Numbered from the stretch's first letter, positions 1-5,479 are shown. The stretch is 5,852 nucleotides of DNA from Methanobacterium sp. (GCA_028700095.1 JAQVTJ010000100.1:1-5852); one strand, 5' to 3'. Notes: a model not told the origin generated them from the sequence alone. Made by a program: numbers and translations.

Positions 1-11
1 ATATATTTCAT
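1..11 (-). CDS. Possible start of next gene (partial, MKY...), perhaps phosphoglycerate mutase-like
   Basis: An ATG at 11-9 on the minus strand is followed by AAA TAT before the window ends, giving only M-K-Y. It lies 10 bases after the strongest Shine-Dalgarno-like sequence on this strand (TAGGGGAG, 29-22) and 80 bases past the end of homoserine dehydrogenase, so it probably continues the same transcription unit. As established knowledge, archaeal 2,3-bisphosphoglycerate-independent phosphoglycerate mutases often start with MKY and can be encoded next to homoserine dehydrogenase, where relatives may act as homoserine kinase. Naming it that here is a guess from three residues and the neighbour. 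That a gene starts here is moderately supported. Confidence 0.35.
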
Positions 12-21
12 TTTTTTTATA

Positions 22-29
22 CTCCCCTA
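22..29 (-). promoter_or_regulatory. Shine-Dalgarno site before the left-edge gene
   Basis: Minus-strand TAGGGGAG stands out in very AT-rich DNA and matches the purine-rich core expected to pair with the 3' end of 16S rRNA. The spacing to the ATG at 11 is 10 bases. It is the main evidence that a further gene begins at the window edge. Confidence 0.45.
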
Positions 30-91
30 GATTTTGGATAGTTTATATTCACATTTATTATATAACCCAGTATGAAATTAATTCTAATTTA

Positions 92-1104
92 TTATAAACT
101 GGATTTCCATATACTTATGATATCACTTAAAATTGCAGAGGCTGTTTCAATTGATCCTGATCCTTTACCAGCTACTGTTACATCATCTGCTAGATCTGTT
201 CTAAGTGTTGCAACATTTAATGTACCATCAACAGCAAATGGTGATCCTTCCCTTACAAGTCTTGGGGATACTTCCAGATTATTTTTAGATGCTTCACCTA
301 TAAGTTTAATTAATAATCCCTCTTTTTTAGCAAGTAATATTGATTCAGGGGTAATTCTTGTTATACCTTCTATTTGCACATCTTTTAGCTTTACATCCAT
401 ATTTAATAAGGAATTTGCCAGTATTACTATTTTACATGCTGTATCTATACCTTCAACATCTTGATATGGATTTGTCTCTGCTATACCTAATTCCTGTGCT
501 TCATTAAGAGTTTGGTCATAGGGAGATCCTTCATTTGCCATTCTTGAAAGGATATAATTACAGGTACCATTTAAAATTCCTTGTATAGAATATATTTCAT
601 TTCCTGCCAATGTTTCATGGGCAAAATTTATAATTGGCATTGCACCACCAACAGAGGCTTCATATTTAAATAAGATATTATTTAAGTTAGCTGCATCTAT
701 AAGTTCACTGAAACATAAAGCGAGAGGTCCTTTATTTGATGTTACAACATTTTTACCCTGGTTCATTGCTTTTAATATATGTGCTTTTGCTGGTTCACCA
801 TTCTCTATATTTGTTGGTGTAACTTCAATAAGACAATTATAATCCACTTTATCTAACACATCTATTCCTTTAATATCTGAAACACCGTATTGAGGATATT
901 GAAATTTTACCAGTTTTTTCTTTGGTTTCAGTTAATAAATCTGTATCCAGTCCATCTGGATTTATTGCTGCTCCTGATCTATCAGTTACAGCCACCACAC
1001 TAATATTAAGGCCATATTTTTCTTTAAGAATCTTTTTTTTTCATTGAGATTACTTTTGAAACTCCAATTCCAACTGCTCCGAAACCAATGATGCATAATT
1101 TCAT
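92..1104 (-). pseudogene. hom: Homoserine dehydrogenase, interrupted by two single-base frameshifts
   Basis: Homoserine dehydrogenase reduces aspartate 4-semialdehyde to homoserine with NAD(P)H in the cytoplasm, the branch point to threonine and methionine. The ATG at 1104 opens with MKLCIIGFGAVGIG, a Rossmann GxGxxG nucleotide-binding loop, and then hits TAA at 1026-1024. Dropping one A from the nine-A run at 1041-1033 restores reading (KKILKEKYGLNISVVAVTD...). A second +1 shift at about 903-920 is needed to join the intact downstream frame (FQYPQYGVSDIKGIDVLDKV...). The corrected product is 336 codons, a normal length for the short form. In corrected numbering, GILNGTCNYIL is at 175-185 and the family signature at 202-224 (AQELG...NPYQD...GID), ending in the expected catalytic Lys224. 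There is no C-terminal ACT domain. The unbroken reading frame from the GTG at 859 would encode only the last 255 residues, without the cofactor loop. A GGGGGA ribosome-binding site precedes the ATG by about 8 bases. Identity is certain; whether the gene is truly broken or mis-sequenced is open. Confidence 0.9.
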
Positions 1105-1198
1105 GAAAATTTCCCCCAAAAAAGAAGGTTAAATCTAAAAATTTAGTATAAATTAAATAATGGAAAATTTTTAAAAAATATCCTTTTTTTTAAACTAT

Positions 1199-1686
1199 TT
1201 AAACCTCATTTATTACTAAAAATCCTTTAGATCTACCTAATTCTTTAATATTTTCTATTAAAGATTTTTTTATTCCATAATCTGCTTCTATAACAATTCT
1301 TGATGCTGATTTATTTGAATTGTCTGACATTTTAAGATCTAAATCCACTACTGTAACTCCTATGATATTATTTAGTGTTTGGATTGTTTCTTTTAAATTT
1401 TGATCAACTATATCACCAATGAATATTGTAGTTATCTTCTCTTTCTTTACAACACCATCTACTTCCATTATCTGAACATCCATTTTTTCAATAGAATCTA
1501 AAACCCTTTTAAGAGTTTCTTCATCACTTCTAATGTTATATGGACTGGTACTGTTCCTCTTTCAGTTTTAATATCTCTTTGGTGTATAACAGCCACTATA
1601 TTTGCACCTAATTTACCCATTGGATTTAATGCATCTAAAAGTTGACCTGGAACATCTAAAAGTTCTAATACGAGGTTTAATCTCAT
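1199..1686 (-). pseudogene. Stand-alone tandem ACT-domain protein, one single-base frameshift
   Basis: ACT domains bind small ligands, usually amino acids, and regulate amino-acid enzymes. The ATG at 1686 starts MRLNLVLELLDVPGQLLDAL, a typical ACT strand-helix opening with the DxPGxL motif. After about 53 codons (end near 1528) the frame is lost and would stop at 1498. Shifting frame at about 1526-1530 continues as SDEETLKRVLDSIEKMDV and runs to TAA at 1199. Adding one A (GAAGT to GAAAGT) joins the halves as ...VHITLESDEETL.... The corrected protein is 162 residues: an N-terminal ACT domain (about 3-70) and a second ACT-like half (about 75-160, with TTIFIGDIVDQN... and RIVIEADYG...). The gene starts one base after the gatC stop and ends 94 bases before hom, so it is probably co-transcribed with both. 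A trans-acting sensor role for homoserine dehydrogenase is inferred. The minus-strand ATG at 1483 only marks the second fragment. Confidence 0.75.
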
Positions 1687-1687
1687 A

Positions 1688-1909
1688 TTATCTTACCCAT
1701 TTTCCTTTTTCTGCAATTATATTTCTATTTTCATCTGTATTTGCATTTCTTAGGATCTTTTCAGGATTTTTATCTTCTGCTATATCTTCACGTGAAAGAT
1801 TTACATTATCCACCATATAATGGGTTTCCTCAAGATCAGGTATGTCCTTGAGAGCTTCTGAAAATTTTTTTAATATTGTTTCTGCTTCTTTTTCTATTTT
1901 CAAATTCAT
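1688..1909 (-). CDS. gatC: Asp-tRNA(Asn)/Glu-tRNA(Gln) amidotransferase subunit C, archaeal type
   Basis: GatC is the small belt subunit that stabilises the GatA-GatB complex, which amidates mischarged Asp-tRNA(Asn) and Glu-tRNA(Gln) in the cytoplasm. The product is 73 residues from ATG 1909 (74 from an in-frame GTG at 1912). It shows the GatC pattern: an N-terminal helix (IEKEAETILKKFSEAL), the DIPDLEETHYMVDNVN segment, a charged linker, and an archaeal C-terminal strand ending EKGKWVR. It is slightly shorter than bacterial GatC (about 95), as usual for archaeal members. A TATA-like CTATAAAAC at 1941-1933 would put the transcription start at about 1910, so the ATG could be leaderless; no good Shine-Dalgarno is seen. 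It sits between asnB and the ACT gene, one base from the latter. GatA and GatB are not in the window. The assignment rests on remembered family features, so moderate confidence. Confidence 0.7.
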   Translation of the reverse strand: MNLKIEKEAETILKKFSEALKDIPDLEETHYMVDNVNLSREDIAEDKNPEKILRNANTDENRNIIAEKGKWVR

Positions 1910-1932
1910 CACCGCATCATATATTATAATAA

Positions 1933-1941
1933 GTTTTATAG
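1933..1941 (-). promoter_or_regulatory. TATA-like box for gatC-ACT-hom
   Basis: Minus-strand CTATAAAAC lies about 27 bases before the gatC start codon, the usual archaeal distance from TATA box to transcription start. A leaderless or nearly leaderless transcript would fit the lack of a ribosome-binding site. Two further TTTAAAAATA boxes upstream belong to the direct repeat. Confidence 0.35.
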
Positions 1942-1942
1942 A

Positions 1943-1984
1943 TATTTTTAAATTAGATATGAATAGTATTTTTAAATTAGATAT
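1943..1984. repeat. Two perfect 18-bp direct repeats, 24-bp period
   Basis: The plus strand carries tatttttaaattagatat at 1943-1960 and identically at 1967-1984, separated by 6 bases (gaatag). They occupy the 116-base gap between asnB and gatC. On the minus strand each copy contains TTTAAAAATA, which resembles a TATA box. They could be tandem promoter or operator elements, or a simple local duplication. Exact identity over 18 bases exceeds what simple A/T composition readily gives. Confidence 0.7.
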
Positions 1985-2028
1985 TTTTTTTTATAATTAT
2001 TATGTTTAGTATTATATTTTTATCTAAA

Positions 2029-3570
2029 TTATTTTTTTAGTAGCTCTAATTTATTTTTATAGTTTTCATACTTTAAAACCTTCTTTATAAGAATATTATG
2101 AATACCCGAACCATATTGTGCAGCTTTTTTAGGTCTTCTAACAATTTCATATGGAACACCAATATCTGCAGCAATTTCTCTTAAAATACATTTACGCAGT
2201 CCATCCAATTTACTGTCTAACTTATAATTCATAGGTATTTTCATTACCATTTTAACAAGTTCAAGATCTAAATATGGTACTCTAAGTTCTACACTATTTG
2301 CCATTGTAACTGCATCATCCCTTTGAAGATTAACATGATATAGGTTTAAAATATCTTTTTTTAAATCTTCTTGGGTTTTTTCTCCTTTATCATTATAATA
2401 TTGTGTATATCTATGGTAACCTGCAAAAATTTCATCTGCACCTTGACCTGACATCATTACCCTGATATTGTCATTATGTGCCATTTCAGATGCTATATAA
2501 GCAGGCATTCCAACTCCTAATTTCATAATATTATATTCTTCTATTGCATTTAATACAAGATCTGTATAATATTTAATATCTTCAACATCTAAAATCTTAG
2601 TTTTTAATGGTAGACCCATAAAATCTGCTGTTTTTTTAGCAAATTGCATATCACTTGAGTTTTCAAGTCCCGCAGTATAAAGTGTAATATTAGCTCCAAG
2701 ATCCTGAGATATTTTAGCTATAATTGTACTATCAACACCACCAGAAAAAATAATTCCAACATTGGAAATTCCTTCTATTCTTTTTTTAACAGAATTAAAT
2801 AATAATTTTTGTAAATGGTTTTTGATTAGAAGTTTATTTTTATTATTATGTTTAATAAAATTTGGATCTTCATTATTGGATTTTATAATATGATTATTAA
2901 AATTTTTATAAGTAAATATATTATTTTTTTTCCAATCTAAATTATTTCTATCATTAATTTTTATTGGTATACCATTTAAAAGAGCATGATCTGGGGGTAG
3001 TGTATATATTTCTTTTATTCCAATTTTCCAAAGTGCTTTACATTCAGATGCAAATACAAATTCATATAACTTATTTTTACCATAATATAATGGTTTTATA
3101 CCCAAGGGATCCCTTACAACTACACAGTCTTTTCCATCAGATATTGCAAATGTATAATCTCCATCTAACTTGTTAATTGATTTTTTCACAGCATCTATTA
3201 ATGATCCATTATAGTTTTCTTGTATAATATTTATTATAACTTCACAATCAGAATCTGTTTTAAAATTATCTGTTATATTGTTTTTAAGTTGTTTGAAATT
3301 ATATATCTCTGCATTGGCAACTAATATAAATCCATGTTTTTCAATGGGTTGTAAAGCTTCTGTTCCAACAATAGAAAGTAGATTATGACCTAATCCGAAT
3401 GGTCCTTGTGATATTTTAATATTTTCTAAATGTCCATGTACAGTTTTTCCATCTATAAAAATTCCACAACCATCTGGACCTCTGTGTTTAATTGTTTTAA
3501 GCATTTTTATCAGGTCACATCCCACATCCTGATTTGGATTAAATGCTTTTATACCTGTAATTGCGCACAT
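2029..3570 (-). CDS. asnB: Asparagine synthetase (glutamine-hydrolysing)
   Basis: AsnB makes asparagine from aspartate, ATP and glutamine in the cytoplasm. The start is ATG 3570, because the class II amidotransferase nucleophile must be residue 2 and the protein then reads MCAITGIKAF. An in-frame TTG 15 bases earlier would bury that cysteine. The product is 513 residues. In the N-terminal glutaminase domain (2 to about 195), RGPDG at 30-34 and NAEIYNF from 86 mark the glutamine pocket. The synthetase domain has the ATP-pyrophosphatase loop SGGVDS at 276-281 and SGQGADE at 374-380. Both active sites look intact. The linker at about 206-257 is unusually rich in Asn, Lys and Ile, probably a loose lineage-specific insertion. 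The C terminus (RRPKKAAQYGSG...) is typical. A TATA box at 3610-3601 suggests a leader of only about 10 bases, in line with the absence of a strong ribosome-binding site. It heads the block followed by gatC, ACT and hom. Confidence 0.95.
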   Translation of the reverse strand: MCAITGIKAFNPNQDVGCDLIKMLKTIKHRGPDGCGIFIDGKTVHGHLENIKISQGPFGLGHNLLSIVGTEALQPIEKHGFILVANAEIYNFKQLKNNITDNFKTDSDCEVIINIIQENYNGSLIDAVKKSINKLDGDYTFAISDGKDCVVVRDPLGIKPLYYGKNKLYEFVFASECKALWKIGIKEIYTLPPDHALLNGIPIKINDRNNLDWKKNNIFTYKNFNNHIIKSNNEDPNFIKHNNKNKLLIKNHLQKLLFNSVKKRIEGISNVGIIFSGGVDSTIIAKISQDLGANITLYTAGLENSSDMQFAKKTADFMGLPLKTKILDVEDIKYYTDLVLNAIEEYNIMKLGVGMPAYIASEMAHNDNIRVMMSGQGADEIFAGYHRYTQYYNDKGEKTQEDLKKDILNLYHVNLQRDDAVTMANSVELRVPYLDLELVKMVMKIPMNYKLDSKLDGLRKCILREIAADIGVPYEIVRRPKKAAQYGSGIHNILIKKVLKYENYKNKLELLKK

Positions 3571-3600
3571 TTTTAGAGTTTCCAATTAATTTATTAATAT

Positions 3601-3610
3601 ATTTTATAAA
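3601..3610 (-). promoter_or_regulatory. TATA-like box for asnB
   Basis: Minus-strand TTTATAAAAT lies about 31 bases before the asnB ATG at 3570. The expected transcription start (about 25 bases after the box) gives a very short leader, which fits the poor Shine-Dalgarno match. Confidence 0.4.
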
Positions 3611-3695
3611 CTGTTTATTTTAAGTTTTTAAGATATTTTATTTAAATAGGCTTAAGAATTTTTTATATGGATTATAATAATATTATAAAATATAT

Positions 3696-3706
3696 AAAAA
3701 GAAAAA
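3696..3706 (-). terminator. T-rich terminator after the HTH regulator
   Basis: On the minus strand TTTTTCTTTTT occurs about 85 bases after the regulator stop at 3790 and upstream of the asnB promoter. Archaeal termination commonly needs only a T-rich stretch on the coding strand. No stable hairpin is seen. Confidence 0.35.
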
Positions 3707-3789
3707 GTTCTAAGCATATATAATATATTTTTTGATATTATTTAATTAAGGTAAGATAGAATGGTGTTAAATAATTTATAGGGATTTTA

Positions 3790-4167
3790 TCAGTGTTCTG
3801 TGTTTGAACTCATACAAGCATCACAGTTAATTGGTATGTTATCTTTTTCTTTGTGTAGTTGGCATAATACATCTTCTGTTTTAATTTTTCTACATAAATC
3901 ACATATTCTTGATATTATACTGCTTTGGTTGAGTTTTCCTTCTTTAAGATCAACTGCAAATTCTTTTATTAATATCTTTATTTCATTGTTAAATTTAATT
4001 CCATGGCCTCTTTTATCACTTATATATTGTGATACTGCTGGCTGTGTAATGTCAAGTAATTCTGATATTTCTTTTTGTTTCATTCCAAGATTTAGAAGTT
4101 CCTTAGCAAGTTCGGATCGTATGCTTGGAATCACATACCATACAACTATTTCACATGGGGGTCTCAT
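3790..4167 (-). CDS. HTH transcriptional regulator with cysteine-rich C-terminal tail
   Basis: The product is a small archaeal DNA-binding protein of 125 residues. The start is ATG 4167, giving the conserved-looking MRPPCEIVVWYVIPSIR. The GTG at 4176 is better read as part of the Shine-Dalgarno (GTGAT, 4 bases before the ATG). A helix-turn-helix spans about residues 18-52 (ELAKELLNLGMKQKEISELL, then DITQPAVSQYIS, where TQPAVSQY is the recognition helix). The C-terminal half has the spacing CxxC-x9-CxxH-x9-CxxC: Cys89, Cys92, Cys102, His105, Cys115, Cys118, with a further Cys5. This could ligate a metal or an Fe-S cluster, or act as a thiol sensor (inference). It looks like the archaeal predicted-regulator family COG2522, whose target I do not know. 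It lies 220 bases downstream of cysE on the same strand. Its promoter has a perfect inverted repeat around the TATA box, so autoregulation is plausible. Confidence 0.8.
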   Translation of the reverse strand: MRPPCEIVVWYVIPSIRSELAKELLNLGMKQKEISELLDITQPAVSQYISDKRGHGIKFNNEIKILIKEFAVDLKEGKLNQSSIISRICDLCRKIKTEDVLCQLHKEKDNIPINCDACMSSNTEH

Positions 4168-4171
4168 TTTA

Positions 4172-4176
4172 ATCAC
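4172..4176 (-). promoter_or_regulatory. Shine-Dalgarno of the HTH regulator, decides the start
   Basis: Minus-strand GTGAT ends 4 bases before ATG 4167 and matches the part of the archaeal 16S anti-Shine-Dalgarno that pairs with GGTGAT. It overlaps an in-frame GTG that could otherwise be taken as a start codon. Confidence 0.45.
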
Positions 4177-4238
4177 ATTTTTTAAAATTTTATTTATTAT
4201 TAAACATTAATTTAATAAGAATTTGTATCTTATACCAT

Positions 4239-4268
4239 TTATATCAAATTTTATAACAATTGATATAA
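4239..4268. promoter_or_regulatory. Perfect 9-bp inverted repeat flanking a TATA box (candidate operator)
   Basis: The arm ttatatcaa at 4239-4247 is the exact reverse complement of ttgatataa at 4260-4268. The 12-base spacer reads TTGTTATAAAAT on the minus strand and contains a TATA box for the HTH regulator. The arm centres are 21 bp apart, two helical turns, as expected for a dimeric HTH protein on one face of the DNA. Binding would block TBP. The transcription start would be near 4226, leaving a leader of about 60 bases. Confidence 0.5.
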
Positions 4269-4310
4269 TTTTCATATTATTTTTTTGGCGGTCTATTATC
4301 TTTTTTATAT

Positions 4311-4318
4311 AAAAAAAA
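4311..4318 (-). terminator. T8 run, likely cysE terminator
   Basis: On the minus strand eight T follow the cysE stop by about 70 bases (TTTAATTTATTTTTTTTATA). No strong hairpin is seen. It lies upstream of the regulator promoter, so cysE and the regulator may be separate transcripts. Confidence 0.35.
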
Positions 4319-4387
4319 TAAATTAAAGCGGTTTTTTTTTAGATTCTATATATTTTTCTATTTTTTTTTTTTTATATTGGAGCAAAT

Positions 4388-5101
4388 TTATATTCCTGCA
4401 CCTTCAGTGAAAATTTCTTCTATTTCTGGTTTTTTTGTTAGGAAATAATTGGATTTTACAATAGTTGTATTTATTTTTTGATTTTTTAGTTCATTTTCAA
4501 GTTCGTCTTGACGTTTTAAAATGAGTTTTATAGCTTCTGCAACAGGATCTGGTAGTTGGCCATGATCAAGGTCTATCGCACATTTTCTAGATTCTTGGAC
4601 AATTCTTCCAGGTATTCCAACTATGGTTGAACCAGGGGGTGCTGGTTTTAAAACAACTGATCCTGCACCTATTTTACAGCAATCTCCAATTTTAATATTT
4701 CCTATTATCTTAGCTCCTGAACCTATTACAACACCATTTCCAATTGTAGGATGTCTTTTAGATCTTTTAAGACTTGTACCACCTAAAACTACTCCTTGAT
4801 AGATTAGAACATCTTCTCCTATTTCTGCTGTTTCTCCTATAACAACACCCATACAATGATCTATTAATACTCTTCTACCAAATTGGGCTCCAGGATGTAT
4901 TTCAACCCCTGTTAAAAATCTATTAATAGTTGATATGAATCGTCCTAATAATATGTGTCTACCTGTCCAAAACCAGTTAGCAAGCCTATGTAACCATATT
5001 GCATGTAATCCCGGTGAACATAGAATAACTTCTAAAGTACTTCTAGCAGCAGGATCTCTTGCAAATACCCTCTGTATTTCTTCTCTTATTCTATCGAACA
5101 T
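4388..5101 (-). CDS. cysE: Serine O-acetyltransferase
   Basis: CysE transfers acetyl from acetyl-CoA to serine, giving O-acetylserine for cysteine synthesis by CysK. The product is 237 residues from ATG 5101, with GGTG in the minus-strand GGTGGTTAA just before the start as ribosome-binding site. A helical N-terminal region (1-60, FDRIREEIQRVFARDPAARS...) precedes a left-handed beta helix of hexapeptide repeats (about 66-165). Catalytic His82 is in IDHCMGVVIGET. Glu67 in VEIHPG replaces the Asp of E. coli CysE at the same 15-residue distance, as in the short Gram-positive form. LGGTSLKRSKRHP and IGSGAKIIGNI are the usual acetyl-CoA-side motifs. After GIPGRIV comes a helical stretch (about 185-207) and a 30-residue tail with no recognised function. 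The gene is less AT-rich than asnB and reads like a bacterial protein, so horizontal acquisition is likely. Many methanogens instead make cysteine on tRNA through SepCysS. No cysK is in the window. Confidence 0.95.
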   Translation of the reverse strand: MFDRIREEIQRVFARDPAARSTLEVILCSPGLHAIWLHRLANWFWTGRHILLGRFISTINRFLTGVEIHPGAQFGRRVLIDHCMGVVIGETAEIGEDVLIYQGVVLGGTSLKRSKRHPTIGNGVVIGSGAKIIGNIKIGDCCKIGAGSVVLKPAPPGSTIVGIPGRIVQESRKCAIDLDHGQLPDPVAEAIKLILKRQDELENELKNQKINTTIVKSNYFLTKKPEIEEIFTEGAGI

Positions 5102-5183
5102 TTAACCACCATTTAATAATATTTTAATAAAAAGAAGGATAATTAACATCCAGTTCAATGAATTACTTAGGGGGGTTGAGATT

Positions 5184-5193
5184 ATTTATAAAT
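5184..5193 (-). promoter_or_regulatory. Possible TATA box for cysE
   Basis: The self-complementary atttataaat lies about 85 bases before the cysE start. It would place the transcription start near 5163, with a leader of about 60 bases. Other A/T boxes lie closer to the gene, so the choice is uncertain. Confidence 0.25.
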
Positions 5194-5313
5194 TATTAAG
5201 TTTCATAGGAAGCTATAGGGGTTTTAAATAAATTTTCAAATAATTATTAATACACTGGAATTTTTTTTATAAAAATTTTTATCTTCTTTTATATAATTAT
5301 CTAATCTTTTTAA

Positions 5314-5335
5314 ATATATAACTATCGTTATATAT
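5314..5335. promoter_or_regulatory. Dyad site 1: atatataac-N4-gttatatat
   Basis: The 9-base arms at 5314-5322 and 5327-5335 are perfect reverse complements around TATC. The core TAAC-N4-GTTA recurs 53 bp downstream. TATA-like sequence is part of both arms, so a protein bound here could control transcription in either direction. Confidence 0.5.
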
Positions 5336-5371
5336 TTTTAATATTATTAATATCATCCAAATATAAAAAGT

Positions 5372-5390
5372 TAACAATAGTTATATATAA
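5372..5390 (+). promoter_or_regulatory. Dyad site 2 with overlapping TATA box for the moaD-like gene
   Basis: The dyad taac-aata-gtta (5372-5383) repeats the core of site 1 in inverted orientation and runs directly into ttatatataa (5381-5390), a good TATA box. Transcription would start near 5413, leaving about 80 bases of leader. The overlap suggests a repressor site. Another possible TATA box lies at about 5418-5427. Confidence 0.45.
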
Positions 5391-5479
5391 TGGAAGAGAA
5401 AAGTAAATCAAACAAAATATAAATAAAATATTTAATTAATTTAATTTTTACAAGAATTTAAACAACGAAAACATAAAAT

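Noticed and set aside
72..464. Plus-strand open frame of 130 codons
   Set aside because: It lies antisense to homoserine dehydrogenase, which has clear family motifs; the translation has no recognisable domain and no ribosome-binding site.
1033..1041. Programmed frameshifting at the nine-A run in hom
   Set aside because: A slippery A-run could in principle slip, but a second frameshift downstream and a third in the next gene make indels or sequence error far simpler.
1105..1198. Attenuator or riboswitch between the ACT gene and hom
   Set aside because: The 94 bases are almost all A/T, with no stable stem or recognisable leader peptide.
1602..1820. Plus-strand open frame of 72 codons
   Set aside because: It is antisense across gatC and the ACT gene, with no supporting signals.
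2964..3176. Plus-strand open frame of 70 codons
   Set aside because: It is antisense to the well-supported asnB glutaminase domain.
3571..3585. Upstream TTG start for asnB
   Set aside because: It would put five residues before Met-Cys, whereas the amidotransferase needs Cys as the first residue after Met removal.
3800..4210. Plus-strand open frame of 136 codons
   Set aside because: It is antisense to the HTH regulator over almost its whole length, and its hydrophobic look results from the reverse reading of AT-rich codons.
5390..5422. ATG mini-frame MEEKSKSNKI just after a TATA box
   Set aside because: It is only ten codons long, has no ribosome-binding site and overlaps the expected transcription start region.
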